From positions 1-56,064 of the forward strand of contig FOUN01000018.1 in the NCBI GenBank assembly GCA_900114885.1: a stretch of 56,064 bases of DNA, read 5' to 3'. The stretch is from Psychrobacillus psychrodurans. GTDB lineage: Bacteria; Bacillota; Bacilli; Bacillales_A; Planococcaceae. Positions 16,662 to 25,327 of this stretch are shown piece by piece. The notes beneath the pieces are model-generated. The model did not search any database, was not told where the DNA came from, and was given only the letters and a program-made list of their open reading frames with translations. Position 1 is the stretch's first letter. Each line of letters opens with the position of its first letter. Position numbers and translations under genes: made by a program.

Positions 16662-18365
16662 ATGAATTTTACAAAAAAAGCACAAAGAATTATGTTTGCT
16701 TTGTGGCTATTATTTGTTCCGCCTGGAACTCTCTTAATGTATTTATATTCTCCCACTAGACCTGGTGAATGGGAAGGTTACGGAGCTTTTTTACTGTTAG
16801 CGTTACTTTCAAGTATTTTTCCATTTTTTATAGCTGGAACTACTTTTGTTTTGGTCATATGGGTTCAAATTGCAATCTTTTTAAAGTATGGAATTTTAGC
16901 GGAGCTTATCTCTATGCAAATTTGTATGATACCGCTTTCATATCATTTGAAAATTTCCAGAGACTCCTTATATAAATATTTTTTTAATTCGTTTATGTTT
17001 TTTTCCCTTTCTGTCATATGCGGTACTTTAATAGTCTTATTAGGCTATGAAATAGGTAGTGTAAGAATAAGGGATGTAATTATGTATGGTTCTATTTTTG
17101 CGATATCTTATTTAATAATCAATCATCTGTTCCTTTATATGAGGGAATATTTATGTAATATGAAAGTTATATTTTTCTCGAAAGATTTCTACTGGGAATT
17201 TGCATGTCTGTTTATAACATTACCGTTTGGTTTAGGTTTATATCTATTTGAACACTCCACGGGTAATACTGCCTTGTGGTTATTAGGACTACCCTTAATA
17301 TCGATCACATTGTTAATACGTATGTATAGTGATTCCGAAAAAGTAAATGCCGATTTAAATGAGGCAAGTGAATTTGGACATCAGCTTGCGGAGCGCATGA
17401 CTTCGACAGAAATATTGGATATGTTCTTGAAAAGATTATCTGATATGTTCCCATTCAATGCGGGGTACATTGTAGATAATGTTGAAAATAATTTTTTTGT
17501 TTTACGAGCAAGGGAAGACGGAGAAAATAAAGAACTAGAATATGTACATGATGATATAAAATATAGCCTTGCTGGTAAAGGATATGAAAAAGGAGAACCA
17601 ATTCTTTACAATAAGCAGACAGAATGGACACATATGAAACCGCCTTTTTTAGCAGATGATATGCAAAGTGTCATGTGTGTGCCTATCTATAGAAATCAAA
17701 GAATTGAAGGTGTTCTTGTTTTGGCTGCAAGAGAGAAGTTTGCATTTGAATCGTATCAACTAAAAATTGTCCATCTTCTTTGCTCCTATTTTGCTGTTTC
17801 ATTAGAAAAAGCTAGGTATGTAAAAGAAGCAGTAGAGAAAAGTGAAATTTGCGATCTAACGAAGATTTATAATTATAGGTATTTAGACAAGCAATTGAAG
17901 TTAGATATCTCAAGATTGAATAATGGAGCTTTTAGAACAGTTTCCCTAATCATGATGGATATCGATAAATTTAAAGCTGTCAATGATACGTATGGCCACC
18001 ATAGTGGAAATATTATCTTACAGGAATTTGCAAATATTATTAAAGAGGAAATTGGTTCCAGTGGGACGGTTGGAAGATACGGCGGAGAAGAATTCGTTAT
18101 TATCTTACCTAATTATTCAAAATTGCAGGCGATGAATGTAGCAGAGCAACTTCGAAGAAAAATTGAGCAAACTCCATTTATGGTACCTCTCGATTTAGGA
18201 GAAATATCACGAGAAGAAATAATATTCATTACCGCAAGTATTGGTGTTTCTACGGCACCAGAAGACAGTGACGAAGGACTGTCTTTACTTCGAAATGCAG
18301 ACCGTGCCTTGTATATTGGAGCGAAGCAAGCGGGTAGGAATCGAGTTGCGGAGTATGTGAGATAG
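16662..18365 (+). CDS. Membrane GAF-GGDEF diguanylate cyclase
   Basis: Predicted to make c-di-GMP from two GTP. Residues 1-220 contain about six or seven hydrophobic segments. A GAF-like sensor domain follows (about 225-375), then a GGDEF domain with DIDKFKAVNDTYGHHSG and the active site GGEEF at 474-478. No RxxD inhibitory site is seen five residues before GGEEF, so feedback inhibition is probably absent. AAGGAG lies 12 nt before the start. It is transcribed with, and sits immediately upstream of, the type IV pilus locus, from which a terminator separates it. Confidence 0.9.
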   Translation: MNFTKKAQRIMFALWLLFVPPGTLLMYLYSPTRPGEWEGYGAFLLLALLSSIFPFFIAGTTFVLVIWVQIAIFLKYGILAELISMQICMIPLSYHLKISRDSLYKYFFNSFMFFSLSVICGTLIVLLGYEIGSVRIRDVIMYGSIFAISYLIINHLFLYMREYLCNMKVIFFSKDFYWEFACLFITLPFGLGLYLFEHSTGNTALWLLGLPLISITLLIRMYSDSEKVNADLNEASEFGHQLAERMTSTEILDMFLKRLSDMFPFNAGYIVDNVENNFFVLRAREDGENKELEYVHDDIKYSLAGKGYEKGEPILYNKQTEWTHMKPPFLADDMQSVMCVPIYRNQRIEGVLVLAAREKFAFESYQLKIVHLLCSYFAVSLEKARYVKEAVEKSEICDLTKIYNYRYLDKQLKLDISRLNNGAFRTVSLIMMDIDKFKAVNDTYGHHSGNIILQEFANIIKEEIGSSGTVGRYGGEEFVIILPNYSKLQAMNVAEQLRRKIEQTPFMVPLDLGEISREEIIFITASIGVSTAPEDSDEGLSLLRNADRALYIGAKQAGRNRVAEYVR

Positions 18366-18391
18366 ATGTTATAGTGATAGTGAATTAGGAC

Positions 18392-18421
18392 CAATTAGAT
18401 TAAGCTAATTGGTTTTTTTTT
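18392..18421 (+). terminator. Terminator between cyclase gene and pilus locus
   Basis: CCAATTAG (18392-18399) pairs perfectly with CTAATTGG (18406-18413) around a 6-nt loop and is followed by at least eight T residues. Confidence 0.85.
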
Positions 18422-18461
18422 ATTAGAAATAACAAACTGATAGGCAAAGGGAATGAAAAAA

Positions 18462-18908
18462 ATGATAAATAAAGTAAGTAAACATTTCAATAATAAAGGC
18501 TTAACACTAGTCGAAGTTCTAGTATCCATCATTCTAATCTCGTTAGTTTTGTTTACATTTTTTTCATTTTTAATTCAATCTGCAAAAACTGGGAAAACTT
18601 CAGAAGAAGTAGTGGATGGAACATACTTAGCGCAACTAGAAATGGAAAAATTATATGAGGTAAGTAGAAAAGGAGATTTCAACTCTGGTATCGATGAAAT
18701 AGTAGATAGTTTAAAATATAAACAAATTACTTCAACTACACAGGATGAATATGTATTTGAAAAGAGTATTGATGGTAAATACATTAAGTTGAAATTAAAA
18801 GAACATTCATATCCAGGAATGTCGTATTTAGTTATAGAAGTTTTTGACCAGGAAAATGGAACAAGGCCTAGAGCTAAAATGGAAACTATTTTAGAATGGG
18901 GGTCATAA
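18462..18908 (+). CDS. Type IV minor pilin (PilV/PilI-like)
   Basis: A 148-residue prepilin with a basic leader ending in KG, then LTLVEVLVS: class III signal peptide with Glu at mature position 5 and a 20-residue hydrophobic helix. The ATG at 18462 is preferred to 18453 because AAAGGG would otherwise be too close. It is the first gene of the pilus locus and lies 3 bp before the next prepilin. It probably forms part of the pilus tip or initiation complex. No clear promoter was found in the 40 bp upstream. Confidence 0.85.
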   Translation: MINKVSKHFNNKGLTLVEVLVSIILISLVLFTFFSFLIQSAKTGKTSEEVVDGTYLAQLEMEKLYEVSRKGDFNSGIDEIVDSLKYKQITSTTQDEYVFEKSIDGKYIKLKLKEHSYPGMSYLVIEVFDQENGTRPRAKMETILEWGS

Positions 18909-18911
18909 TTG

Positions 18912-19361
18912 ATGTGGAAACAATGGAATAACGAGAAGGGTATCACGCTCGTTGAACTTCTTGCAGCTGTTGTACTTGCTAGTATAGTAATGTTATTAGT
19001 TTTCAGTGTGCTGATGTCGGGTACCAAACAATACAAAGGTCAACTTGAAAAAAACAACCAACTAACGGATATTTCTTATGCATTAAAAATGATTACAAAA
19101 GATATTAGAAAGACAAAGGAACCTCAAATAATAAGTGTTAGTGAAATAGAGCTGAACGGCATTAATTATTCAAAAGTTGGCAATACGATTACTAGAAATG
19201 GTGATGTTATTGCTCGCAACATTGAAATATTTAAAGTTAAGGATAATTATGGCACAGAACATTATGATGAAAATAATATTAAGTGGTTTATTGAAATAAA
19301 GAGTTTAGATCAGAAAAAAACCAAAAAGACTGAAATTTATCTAAGGAAAGGAGATGAATAA
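18912..19361 (+). CDS. Type IV minor pilin (PilW/PilJ-like)
   Basis: A 149-residue prepilin. The leader ends EKG, and the mature protein starts ITLVELLAAVVLAS with Glu5. The ATG at 18912 has GGGGGTC upstream at good spacing; an in-frame TTG precedes it by one codon. The C-terminal domain is charged, with no recognised fold. The gene lies between two other prepilin genes, typical of minor-pilin operons that prime pilus assembly. Confidence 0.83.
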   Translation: MWKQWNNEKGITLVELLAAVVLASIVMLLVFSVLMSGTKQYKGQLEKNNQLTDISYALKMITKDIRKTKEPQIISVSEIELNGINYSKVGNTITRNGDVIARNIEIFKVKDNYGTEHYDENNIKWFIEIKSLDQKKTKKTEIYLRKGDE

Positions 19362-19363
19362 GT

Positions 19364-21013
19364 TTGAAGTCCAATAACGAGGGAAATCTCAGACTATTAA
19401 ATGCTAGAGGTTTTACGCTCTTAAGTGTATTAATGTTAGTAGTTCTAATTACTGTTCTAGGAGTAAGTATACTAGCAGTAACGAGTAATAGCTTGAAATT
19501 ATCTGCAAATGAACGGACTGATCAATCTACGTTTTATATAGCCGAAGCTGGTATTGTTGTTGCTAGAAAAGATACGGAGAATAAATTGCAACAAGCCTAT
19601 AGTAATGCTTATAATGAGACGCTTAAGGATTATAAGAAAGCAGAAGAAGATTACTTTCGGAGACCTATTAAAGAGCAAACAGGGTTTATATTTCATTTTG
19701 CACGTGTATTAGAAAAGTATTACGCAGAATATGTGGGAAAAGTTCTACCTGAATCATGGAGTATACATTCTGATAGTGAAAGTTACAAAAGCAGATTTAA
19801 ATTTGAATCTAATTATAGTGAGGGTAATTCAAAAATTACTCCGATTGCAAGAGTACTAGTCACTAGAGAGAGAGAAAGTGATGAGGAAGTAGAATATAAT
19901 CTGACTTCAGTTGGTACGATTGGCAACAAGGAGCGTACCGTATCCCAGAAACTAATCGTCAATCTAAAAGTAGGAAACTTTGGGGAACCAGGAACACCAG
20001 GAACTCCGGGAACTCCAGGGACACCTGGTCATGGCGAAGGACCAGTAGAAGGTTTGCCAGAAGATACAGCTATAATTGTGAAGAATGGAATAAAAATAAA
20101 AAGTTCAACGGTTATAGGGAATATTGGTACTTTGAAATCAGGTACTGGAAGTATAGTTATAGATTGGGGGGTACCAACTGTAAATGGGGAGTTTTATGTA
20201 CCAAGTGGCTCGGAAACGACAGCATTAACAAAACCAGCACAAATGGGGTTTACCACTAAAGTAAATGGAGGAGCGGCAGGAACTATTCCAGAACTACCTT
20301 CATTCCCTTCTCCACCAAACTATACTTCTTTAGGTAACTATACACCTCTTGACTATGGATCTTCTTCCTTAAAAGTGCAAGATAATGCATCAATAGGAAA
20401 TTTGAAAGTTTCTGGGAGTCATACTTTAACAATAGATATAGGAGACGAGGATAAAGAACTTGTTCTAGACAACTTAGAAATAAGTGGTGATGCACAAGTA
20501 ATTATTAAAGGAACTGGGAAGTTAACACTACATGTAAAAAATAAACTTTATATTACAGGCAGCGGGAAGTTTAATGTACAATCCTCTAACAAAAATGCAG
20601 AAATCTTTTATTCAGGAAATGAAGTGCTTGGTAAGAACTTTGGTGGAGGGGCAGAAATACATGCTTCTATATATGCCATGAGAGCAAATGTAGATATCTC
20701 CTCAAGTACGAAAGTATATGGGAATATTCTTTCTGGTGGTAGTTCATTTATTGTACGTGGGGAGGGAAAGGTAGGTCCTTCCTTATACTTTGCTCCTAAT
20801 GCACATTTTGAAGTTAGAAATAGTGGGAAAGTAACCGGAACAATTATTGGTAATTCTATTAGTATGGAGGGAGAGGGATTAGTTCGTTATGGAGAACCTC
20901 AATTTACTACTTGGGTTCCTGGAATTCCTAGTACACCAGGTACGCCTGGGACACCTCCAACAGAATCCAAAAATCCTGAATTAACAAAAACAGAACCATT
21001 AATTGAAATCTAG
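19364..21013 (+). CDS. Large PilX/GspK-like minor pilin with collagen-like tracts
   Basis: A 549-residue prepilin starting with TTG behind AAGGAGATG. The leader ends ARG and the mature start is FTLLSVLMLVV. Ser replaces the usual Glu5, as in tip-located GspK-type pilins. YIAEAGIVVARK is the PilX-N signature near residue 58. Collagen-like Gly-x-Pro/Thr-Pro-Gly tracts lie at about 207-223 and 519-536. Between them is a Gly/Ser-rich region of short repeated strands (about 235-510) that looks like a beta-helix or DUF7305-type polymer-forming domain. Probably an extracellular tip or adhesive subunit. Confidence 0.82.
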   Translation: MKSNNEGNLRLLNARGFTLLSVLMLVVLITVLGVSILAVTSNSLKLSANERTDQSTFYIAEAGIVVARKDTENKLQQAYSNAYNETLKDYKKAEEDYFRRPIKEQTGFIFHFARVLEKYYAEYVGKVLPESWSIHSDSESYKSRFKFESNYSEGNSKITPIARVLVTRERESDEEVEYNLTSVGTIGNKERTVSQKLIVNLKVGNFGEPGTPGTPGTPGTPGHGEGPVEGLPEDTAIIVKNGIKIKSSTVIGNIGTLKSGTGSIVIDWGVPTVNGEFYVPSGSETTALTKPAQMGFTTKVNGGAAGTIPELPSFPSPPNYTSLGNYTPLDYGSSSLKVQDNASIGNLKVSGSHTLTIDIGDEDKELVLDNLEISGDAQVIIKGTGKLTLHVKNKLYITGSGKFNVQSSNKNAEIFYSGNEVLGKNFGGGAEIHASIYAMRANVDISSSTKVYGNILSGGSSFIVRGEGKVGPSLYFAPNAHFEVRNSGKVTGTIIGNSISMEGEGLVRYGEPQFTTWVPGIPSTPGTPGTPPTESKNPELTKTEPLIEI

Positions 21014-21077
21014 TATCCCTACCTAGGTCGGAATCATCACCATAAATAATTCTAAAGACTTATCTTTATTTGCGATT

Positions 21078-21105
21078 AATAAAACTAAAGTTTTAGTTTT
21101 ATTTT
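21078..21105 (+). terminator. Candidate terminator after minor pilins
   Basis: A 12-bp perfect dyad (AATAAAACTAAA, 21078-21089, with TTTAGTTTTATT, 21092-21103). It is low in GC with a 2-nt spacer and a short T tail. Probably a weak terminator in the 222-bp gap before the VanW gene. Confidence 0.5.
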
Positions 21106-21146
21106 GGTGATTTGTTAATTTTAAATGAACTTATGAAAAAAGTCAT

Positions 21147-21185
21147 ATACAATAGGTGGCGCTATATTGTATTATGATTACAATA
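21147..21185. promoter_or_regulatory. Three TATTGTA half-sites before the VanW gene
   Basis: ATACAATA (21147-21154) and TATTGTAT (21165-21172) form a perfect 8-bp inverted repeat with a 10-bp spacer. A third TACAATA follows at 21179-21185. The spacing suggests a repressor or activator site upstream of 21236. The regulator is unknown. Confidence 0.4.
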
Positions 21186-21235
21186 AATATTAAACTTAAA
21201 CTAAAAAAGAGTAAGTATTAATCGGAGGAATGATT

Positions 21236-22576
21236 ATGAAAATACTCACAAAAAACTTCATCTTTATATGTTTCATTACATTGTTTATCTATGTATTGTT
21301 ACCAAATAATAATCTAACATTCTTATCCGTAGACGCTGAATCAATAAGTTCAACTATAGGTGGGGTAGAAATAGGAGATTTAGAGGGAGAAGAAATAACT
21401 AATCACCTGAAAAAAGCTATAGAAAATTGGAAGAGAGATAGCGAGATTTTGATAGAAGGTGTGGGTGTACATTTACCTATAGATTCTACTTTTTTTGTTT
21501 TTGATGTGGAAGCTTCTGTAAATGGATATATAAATATTACTGAAAAGCCATGGTATGCTTTTTGGAAATCAGATTCAATCGTACATATACCTCTCCAACT
21601 TACATTAGAGCCTGAACTGATAACTACTATAGAAGAGAATTCACAATTGGATACGGAAAAGACAATAAATAACATCAAGCAGCAAGTAAGCATGTTATCA
21701 GAGGAACCTATCGAAGCTGTTTTAATGGACTTGTCAGCTCTGGAATCTGAGCGTATTGCTTTTTCAATTGAAGAAGTTTCTGTAAATCTAGCAGGTTTAT
21801 CAGAGGTTACAGAAGCGTTGAATGACCAGGTCATTTCTACTGGAGAAGTTTTTTCTTTTTTAAATCAAACTAGTGAAATAAGCAATTCTTTTAGTGATGA
21901 GACTGCAGATTTTATTGGTTCAATGTTATACAGCCTCATTCTACAAACAGATTTTGAGATTGTGGAAAGGCATTCCCAAGGAGTAATTCCACCTTACTTA
22001 GAACCGGGAATAGAAGCAGATATTGACCTCCCGCTTAACAAAGATATAAAGTTTGTAAATAATAATAGTCCTGCACTATTAAAAGTAAGTTTAAAAGATT
22101 CGAGCTTGTTAATCGAACTATATTCACTTTCTAATAAAACAATTAGTAAGTATGAGGTTCGTGATAGCCAAGTTGTTAAACCAAGAACAATTTATCGCTA
22201 CTCTCCAGATTTAAAACCGGATGAGGAAAGCCTCATACAAGAAGGTTCTACTGGATTGAGGGTGACCGTTTATCGTGTTGTTTCTGATAAAAAAGGACCG
22301 TTTAATAAAGAAGAGAATATCAGCGAGGACTACTATCCACCGACTCATCGAATTATATTAAAATCATCTTTAGCTTCTGAAGCTACGTTCACGAAGGACC
22401 CTGACTTGGAAATAGATTTGAATGGGGACGGATTAGCAGATATGAACGCAAATGAATCTACTAACTTTACGAAACCTGAAAAAGATTCTGAGAATCCAAC
22501 CATAGAAGAGGATTCGGATACGTTGCCAGAGGGTAGTTATTATGATAAGGCAGGAAATATTATTTCAACAAAGTAG
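21236..22576 (+). CDS. VanW-like/G5-domain surface protein
   Basis: A 446-residue protein with an N-terminal signal or anchor segment (residues about 5-25). A VanW-like region has GEVFSFLN near residue 200 and FEIVERHSQGVIPPY near 240. A G5-like segment RTIYRYSPDLKPDEESLIQ lies near 320, and the C-terminal tail is acidic and Ser/Glu-rich. The usual VanW Cys-Gln motif is missing (IGSMLYSL occupies that place). The second ATG (21236) is preferred because GGAGG is 7 nt upstream. Likely cell-wall associated and linked to pilus passage or anchoring; the exact role is unknown. Confidence 0.75.
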   Translation: MKILTKNFIFICFITLFIYVLLPNNNLTFLSVDAESISSTIGGVEIGDLEGEEITNHLKKAIENWKRDSEILIEGVGVHLPIDSTFFVFDVEASVNGYINITEKPWYAFWKSDSIVHIPLQLTLEPELITTIEENSQLDTEKTINNIKQQVSMLSEEPIEAVLMDLSALESERIAFSIEEVSVNLAGLSEVTEALNDQVISTGEVFSFLNQTSEISNSFSDETADFIGSMLYSLILQTDFEIVERHSQGVIPPYLEPGIEADIDLPLNKDIKFVNNNSPALLKVSLKDSSLLIELYSLSNKTISKYEVRDSQVVKPRTIYRYSPDLKPDEESLIQEGSTGLRVTVYRVVSDKKGPFNKEENISEDYYPPTHRIILKSSLASEATFTKDPDLEIDLNGDGLADMNANESTNFTKPEKDSENPTIEEDSDTLPEGSYYDKAGNIISTK

Positions 22577-22611
22577 TAATAATGAATTATAGAGTTAAGG
22601 GGGGGAGTGTA

Positions 22612-24276
22612 TTGAAAAAAAACACACGTAAACTACTTGGAGATTTATTAGTAGAATCAAGCGTAATAGGATATGAACAACTTGAATATGCCTTAACTCA
22701 TAAAAACAAAAATGAGAAATTAGGTGATTATTTAATAAGTGAAAATTTAATCACTGAACAACAACTCATAGAAGTATTAGAATTCCAATTAGGTATTCCG
22801 CATGTAAATCTAAATCAATACTCAATTGATCCTGAACTTATCCAATTAGTACCTAAGGAATTAGCGAAAAGAACAAATATAATGCCTCTGAAAAAAACTA
22901 AAAATAGGTTGTTAATAGCTATGGCTGATCCTATGGATTATTTCGCTATCGAAGAAGTACGCATGGCGACAGGATGTCAAATTGAGACAAGTATTGCTGC
23001 GAAAGATGATTTATATCGAACAATAACTAAGTACTATGATTTACAAGAATCAATGGATCAAGCTTTAATAGACATGACACCGACAGAAATAGAAAAAGAC
23101 AACCAAATTCTGGATGAAGATTCCCCCATTGTTCGGTTAGTGAATCAGATTATCGTAAATGGAGTGGCGCAACGTTCTAGTGATATACATTTTGATCCAC
23201 AAGAGACAGAGCTTAGAGTTAGATATCGTATTGATGGAATGTTAAAAACAGAGCGGGCACTTCCTAAATATATGCAAAATGTTATTTTGGCTCGCATTAA
23301 AATTATGGGTAACCTCAATATTACAGAGAACAGAGTACCACAAGATGGACGTATTAAAATGACGGTTAATATGAGGGCAATAGATATTCGACTTTCTACA
23401 TTACCAACCATCTATGGTGAAAAAGTTGTTATGCGAATTCTAGACATGGGTAATGCGTTAAATGACTTAAACAAATTAGGCTTCAATGATAAAAACTTAA
23501 CGGCATTTACTAAAATGATTGAACATCCGAATGGAATTGTTCTACTTACGGGACCAACTGGATCAGGAAAATCCTCCACGTTGTATGCGGCTTTAAATAA
23601 ACTCAATGATGAAAATGTAAATATCATCACTGTGGAAGATCCGGTTGAGTATCAATTAGAAGGTATCAACCAAATACAAGTACGAGATGAGGTTGATCTT
23701 ACTTTTGCGGTCGGACTTCGGTCCATATTACGCCAAGATCCAGATATTGTAATGGTCGGAGAAATAAGAGACTTAGAAACCGCTCAAATTGCTGTTAGAG
23801 CCTCTTTAACAGGACATTTGGTATTAAGTACACTTCATACAAATAGTGCAGTTGAGTCCGTTTCAAGATTAAGAGACATGGGTATTGAGCCATTTTTACT
23901 GTCATCATCATTGGTAGGTATAGTGGCGCAACGTCTAGTAAGAAAAGTTTGTAGAGATTGTGGAGTATATATTGAACCAAACGGAAGGGAAATAGAAATT
24001 TTCTCAGAACATGGAATGACGGTGGAAAAAGTCCGTCGAGGAAAAGGGTGTCCGGCTTGTAATCAGACGGGATATCGAGGAAGACTTGCAATCCACGAAG
24101 TATTAATAGTAGATTCTCTTGTAAAAGATATAATCCTAACAGGAAAAAGCCCAGCTCATTTGAGAAATCATATGAAGAATACTGGATATTTAAGTTTACT
24201 AGAAGATGGATTGTTGAAAGTAAAAGAAGGTCTTACAACAACAGAAGAAGTTCTTCGTGTAGCTATAGTTAACTGA
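22612..24276 (+). CDS. pilB: Type IV pilus extension ATPase PilB
   Basis: A hexameric GspE-family ATPase driving pilin polymerisation. The N-terminal domain has two helical motifs (KLLGDLLVES... and KLGDYLISENLITEQQLI) resembling the MshEN fold, which binds c-di-GMP in MshE. Walker A GPTGSGKSS starts at residue 314, Walker B is DIVMVGEIRD, and two CxxC pairs (about 447 and 480) form the zinc site. The TTG at 22612, with a run of six Gs upstream, is preferred to an ATG at 22582 that has no site. The protein has 554 residues. Confidence 0.94.
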   Translation: MKKNTRKLLGDLLVESSVIGYEQLEYALTHKNKNEKLGDYLISENLITEQQLIEVLEFQLGIPHVNLNQYSIDPELIQLVPKELAKRTNIMPLKKTKNRLLIAMADPMDYFAIEEVRMATGCQIETSIAAKDDLYRTITKYYDLQESMDQALIDMTPTEIEKDNQILDEDSPIVRLVNQIIVNGVAQRSSDIHFDPQETELRVRYRIDGMLKTERALPKYMQNVILARIKIMGNLNITENRVPQDGRIKMTVNMRAIDIRLSTLPTIYGEKVVMRILDMGNALNDLNKLGFNDKNLTAFTKMIEHPNGIVLLTGPTGSGKSSTLYAALNKLNDENVNIITVEDPVEYQLEGINQIQVRDEVDLTFAVGLRSILRQDPDIVMVGEIRDLETAQIAVRASLTGHLVLSTLHTNSAVESVSRLRDMGIEPFLLSSSLVGIVAQRLVRKVCRDCGVYIEPNGREIEIFSEHGMTVEKVRRGKGCPACNQTGYRGRLAIHEVLIVDSLVKDIILTGKSPAHLRNHMKNTGYLSLLEDGLLKVKEGLTTTEEVLRVAIVN

Positions 24277-24286
24277 GGTGAGTTAA

Positions 24287-25327
24287 ATGGAATTCGATAT
24301 CATTCAATTATTAGAAAAAACCTTTCAAGATAAAGCTTCAGATTTACATTTAACAGTAGGAGTAACTCCAGTTTTTCGTGTGAATGGAAAACTAAAATCT
24401 TATGGAGATTATTTATTAAAAGAATTGGATACGAAAAGAATGTTAGAAGAGTTGTTATCTCCAGACAAGATGATAGAGTTCGAATTAAAGGGAGAAATAG
24501 ATTTCAGTTATGCTTTACCTGAACAATGTCGCTTTCGTATTAATGCATACCGCCAACAAAACCATATAGCTATTGCCATAAGAATGATTGAATCTCAGAT
24601 TCCCTCAATAGAATCTTTAGGTATGCCCAATATACTTTATACACTTGCCGATAAACCTCAAGGGCTTATTTTAGTGACAGGTCCTACTGGTTCTGGTAAA
24701 TCTACTACTTTAGCTTCAATGATAGACTATATAAATTCTACTACATCTAAGCATATAATCACTCTAGAAGATCCAATTGAATATGTGCATAAACACAAAA
24801 AATCTATTATCAATCAGAGAGAAATAGGGTCTGATACTCAAAGTTTTTCGAATGGATTAAGAGCTGCTCTACGACAAGACCCAGACGTGATTCTTGTAGG
24901 AGAAATGCGAGATTTAGAAACGATATCTACTGCAATAACAGCTGCAGAGACAGGGCATTTAGTCATGGCGACTCTTCATACTAGCAGTGCACCAACAACC
25001 ATTGATCGAATTATTGATGTATTTCCCCCTCATCAACAAGGTCAAATTAGAATACAACTAGCAAACGTACTGCAAGGAATTGTTTCGCAGAGATTATTTA
25101 TTAGTAAAAATGAAACTAGCCGTGTAGCTGCTACTGAAATTCTCATGCAAACACCATCCGTTGCGAATCTAATACGAAATGAAAAAGTGCATCAAATACA
25201 AAATGTTATGCAAACAAGTCGCGCTCTCGGTATGCACACACTAGAAACATCTATACAGCAATTAATCACAGCTGGCAAGATTTCTATAGATGTTGCACGA
25301 CCCTATTTGAACGTTGGTGATTTCTAA
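24287..25327 (+). CDS. pilT: Type IV pilus retraction ATPase PilT
   Basis: A 346-residue GspE-family ATPase for pilus retraction and twitching. The N-terminal PAS-like PilT domain has DLHLTVGVTPVFRVNG. Walker A GPTGSGKSTT is near residue 132, Walker B DVILVGEMRD near 200, and ETGHLVMATLHTSSA follows. There is no tetracysteine zinc site, which separates it from PilB. A GAGGTGA ribosome-binding site precedes the ATG. It overlaps pilC by one base. Its presence argues for dynamic pili rather than a DNA-uptake pseudopilus alone. Confidence 0.95.
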   Translation: MEFDIIQLLEKTFQDKASDLHLTVGVTPVFRVNGKLKSYGDYLLKELDTKRMLEELLSPDKMIEFELKGEIDFSYALPEQCRFRINAYRQQNHIAIAIRMIESQIPSIESLGMPNILYTLADKPQGLILVTGPTGSGKSTTLASMIDYINSTTSKHIITLEDPIEYVHKHKKSIINQREIGSDTQSFSNGLRAALRQDPDVILVGEMRDLETISTAITAAETGHLVMATLHTSSAPTTIDRIIDVFPPHQQGQIRIQLANVLQGIVSQRLFISKNETSRVAATEILMQTPSVANLIRNEKVHQIQNVMQTSRALGMHTLETSIQQLITAGKISIDVARPYLNVGDF

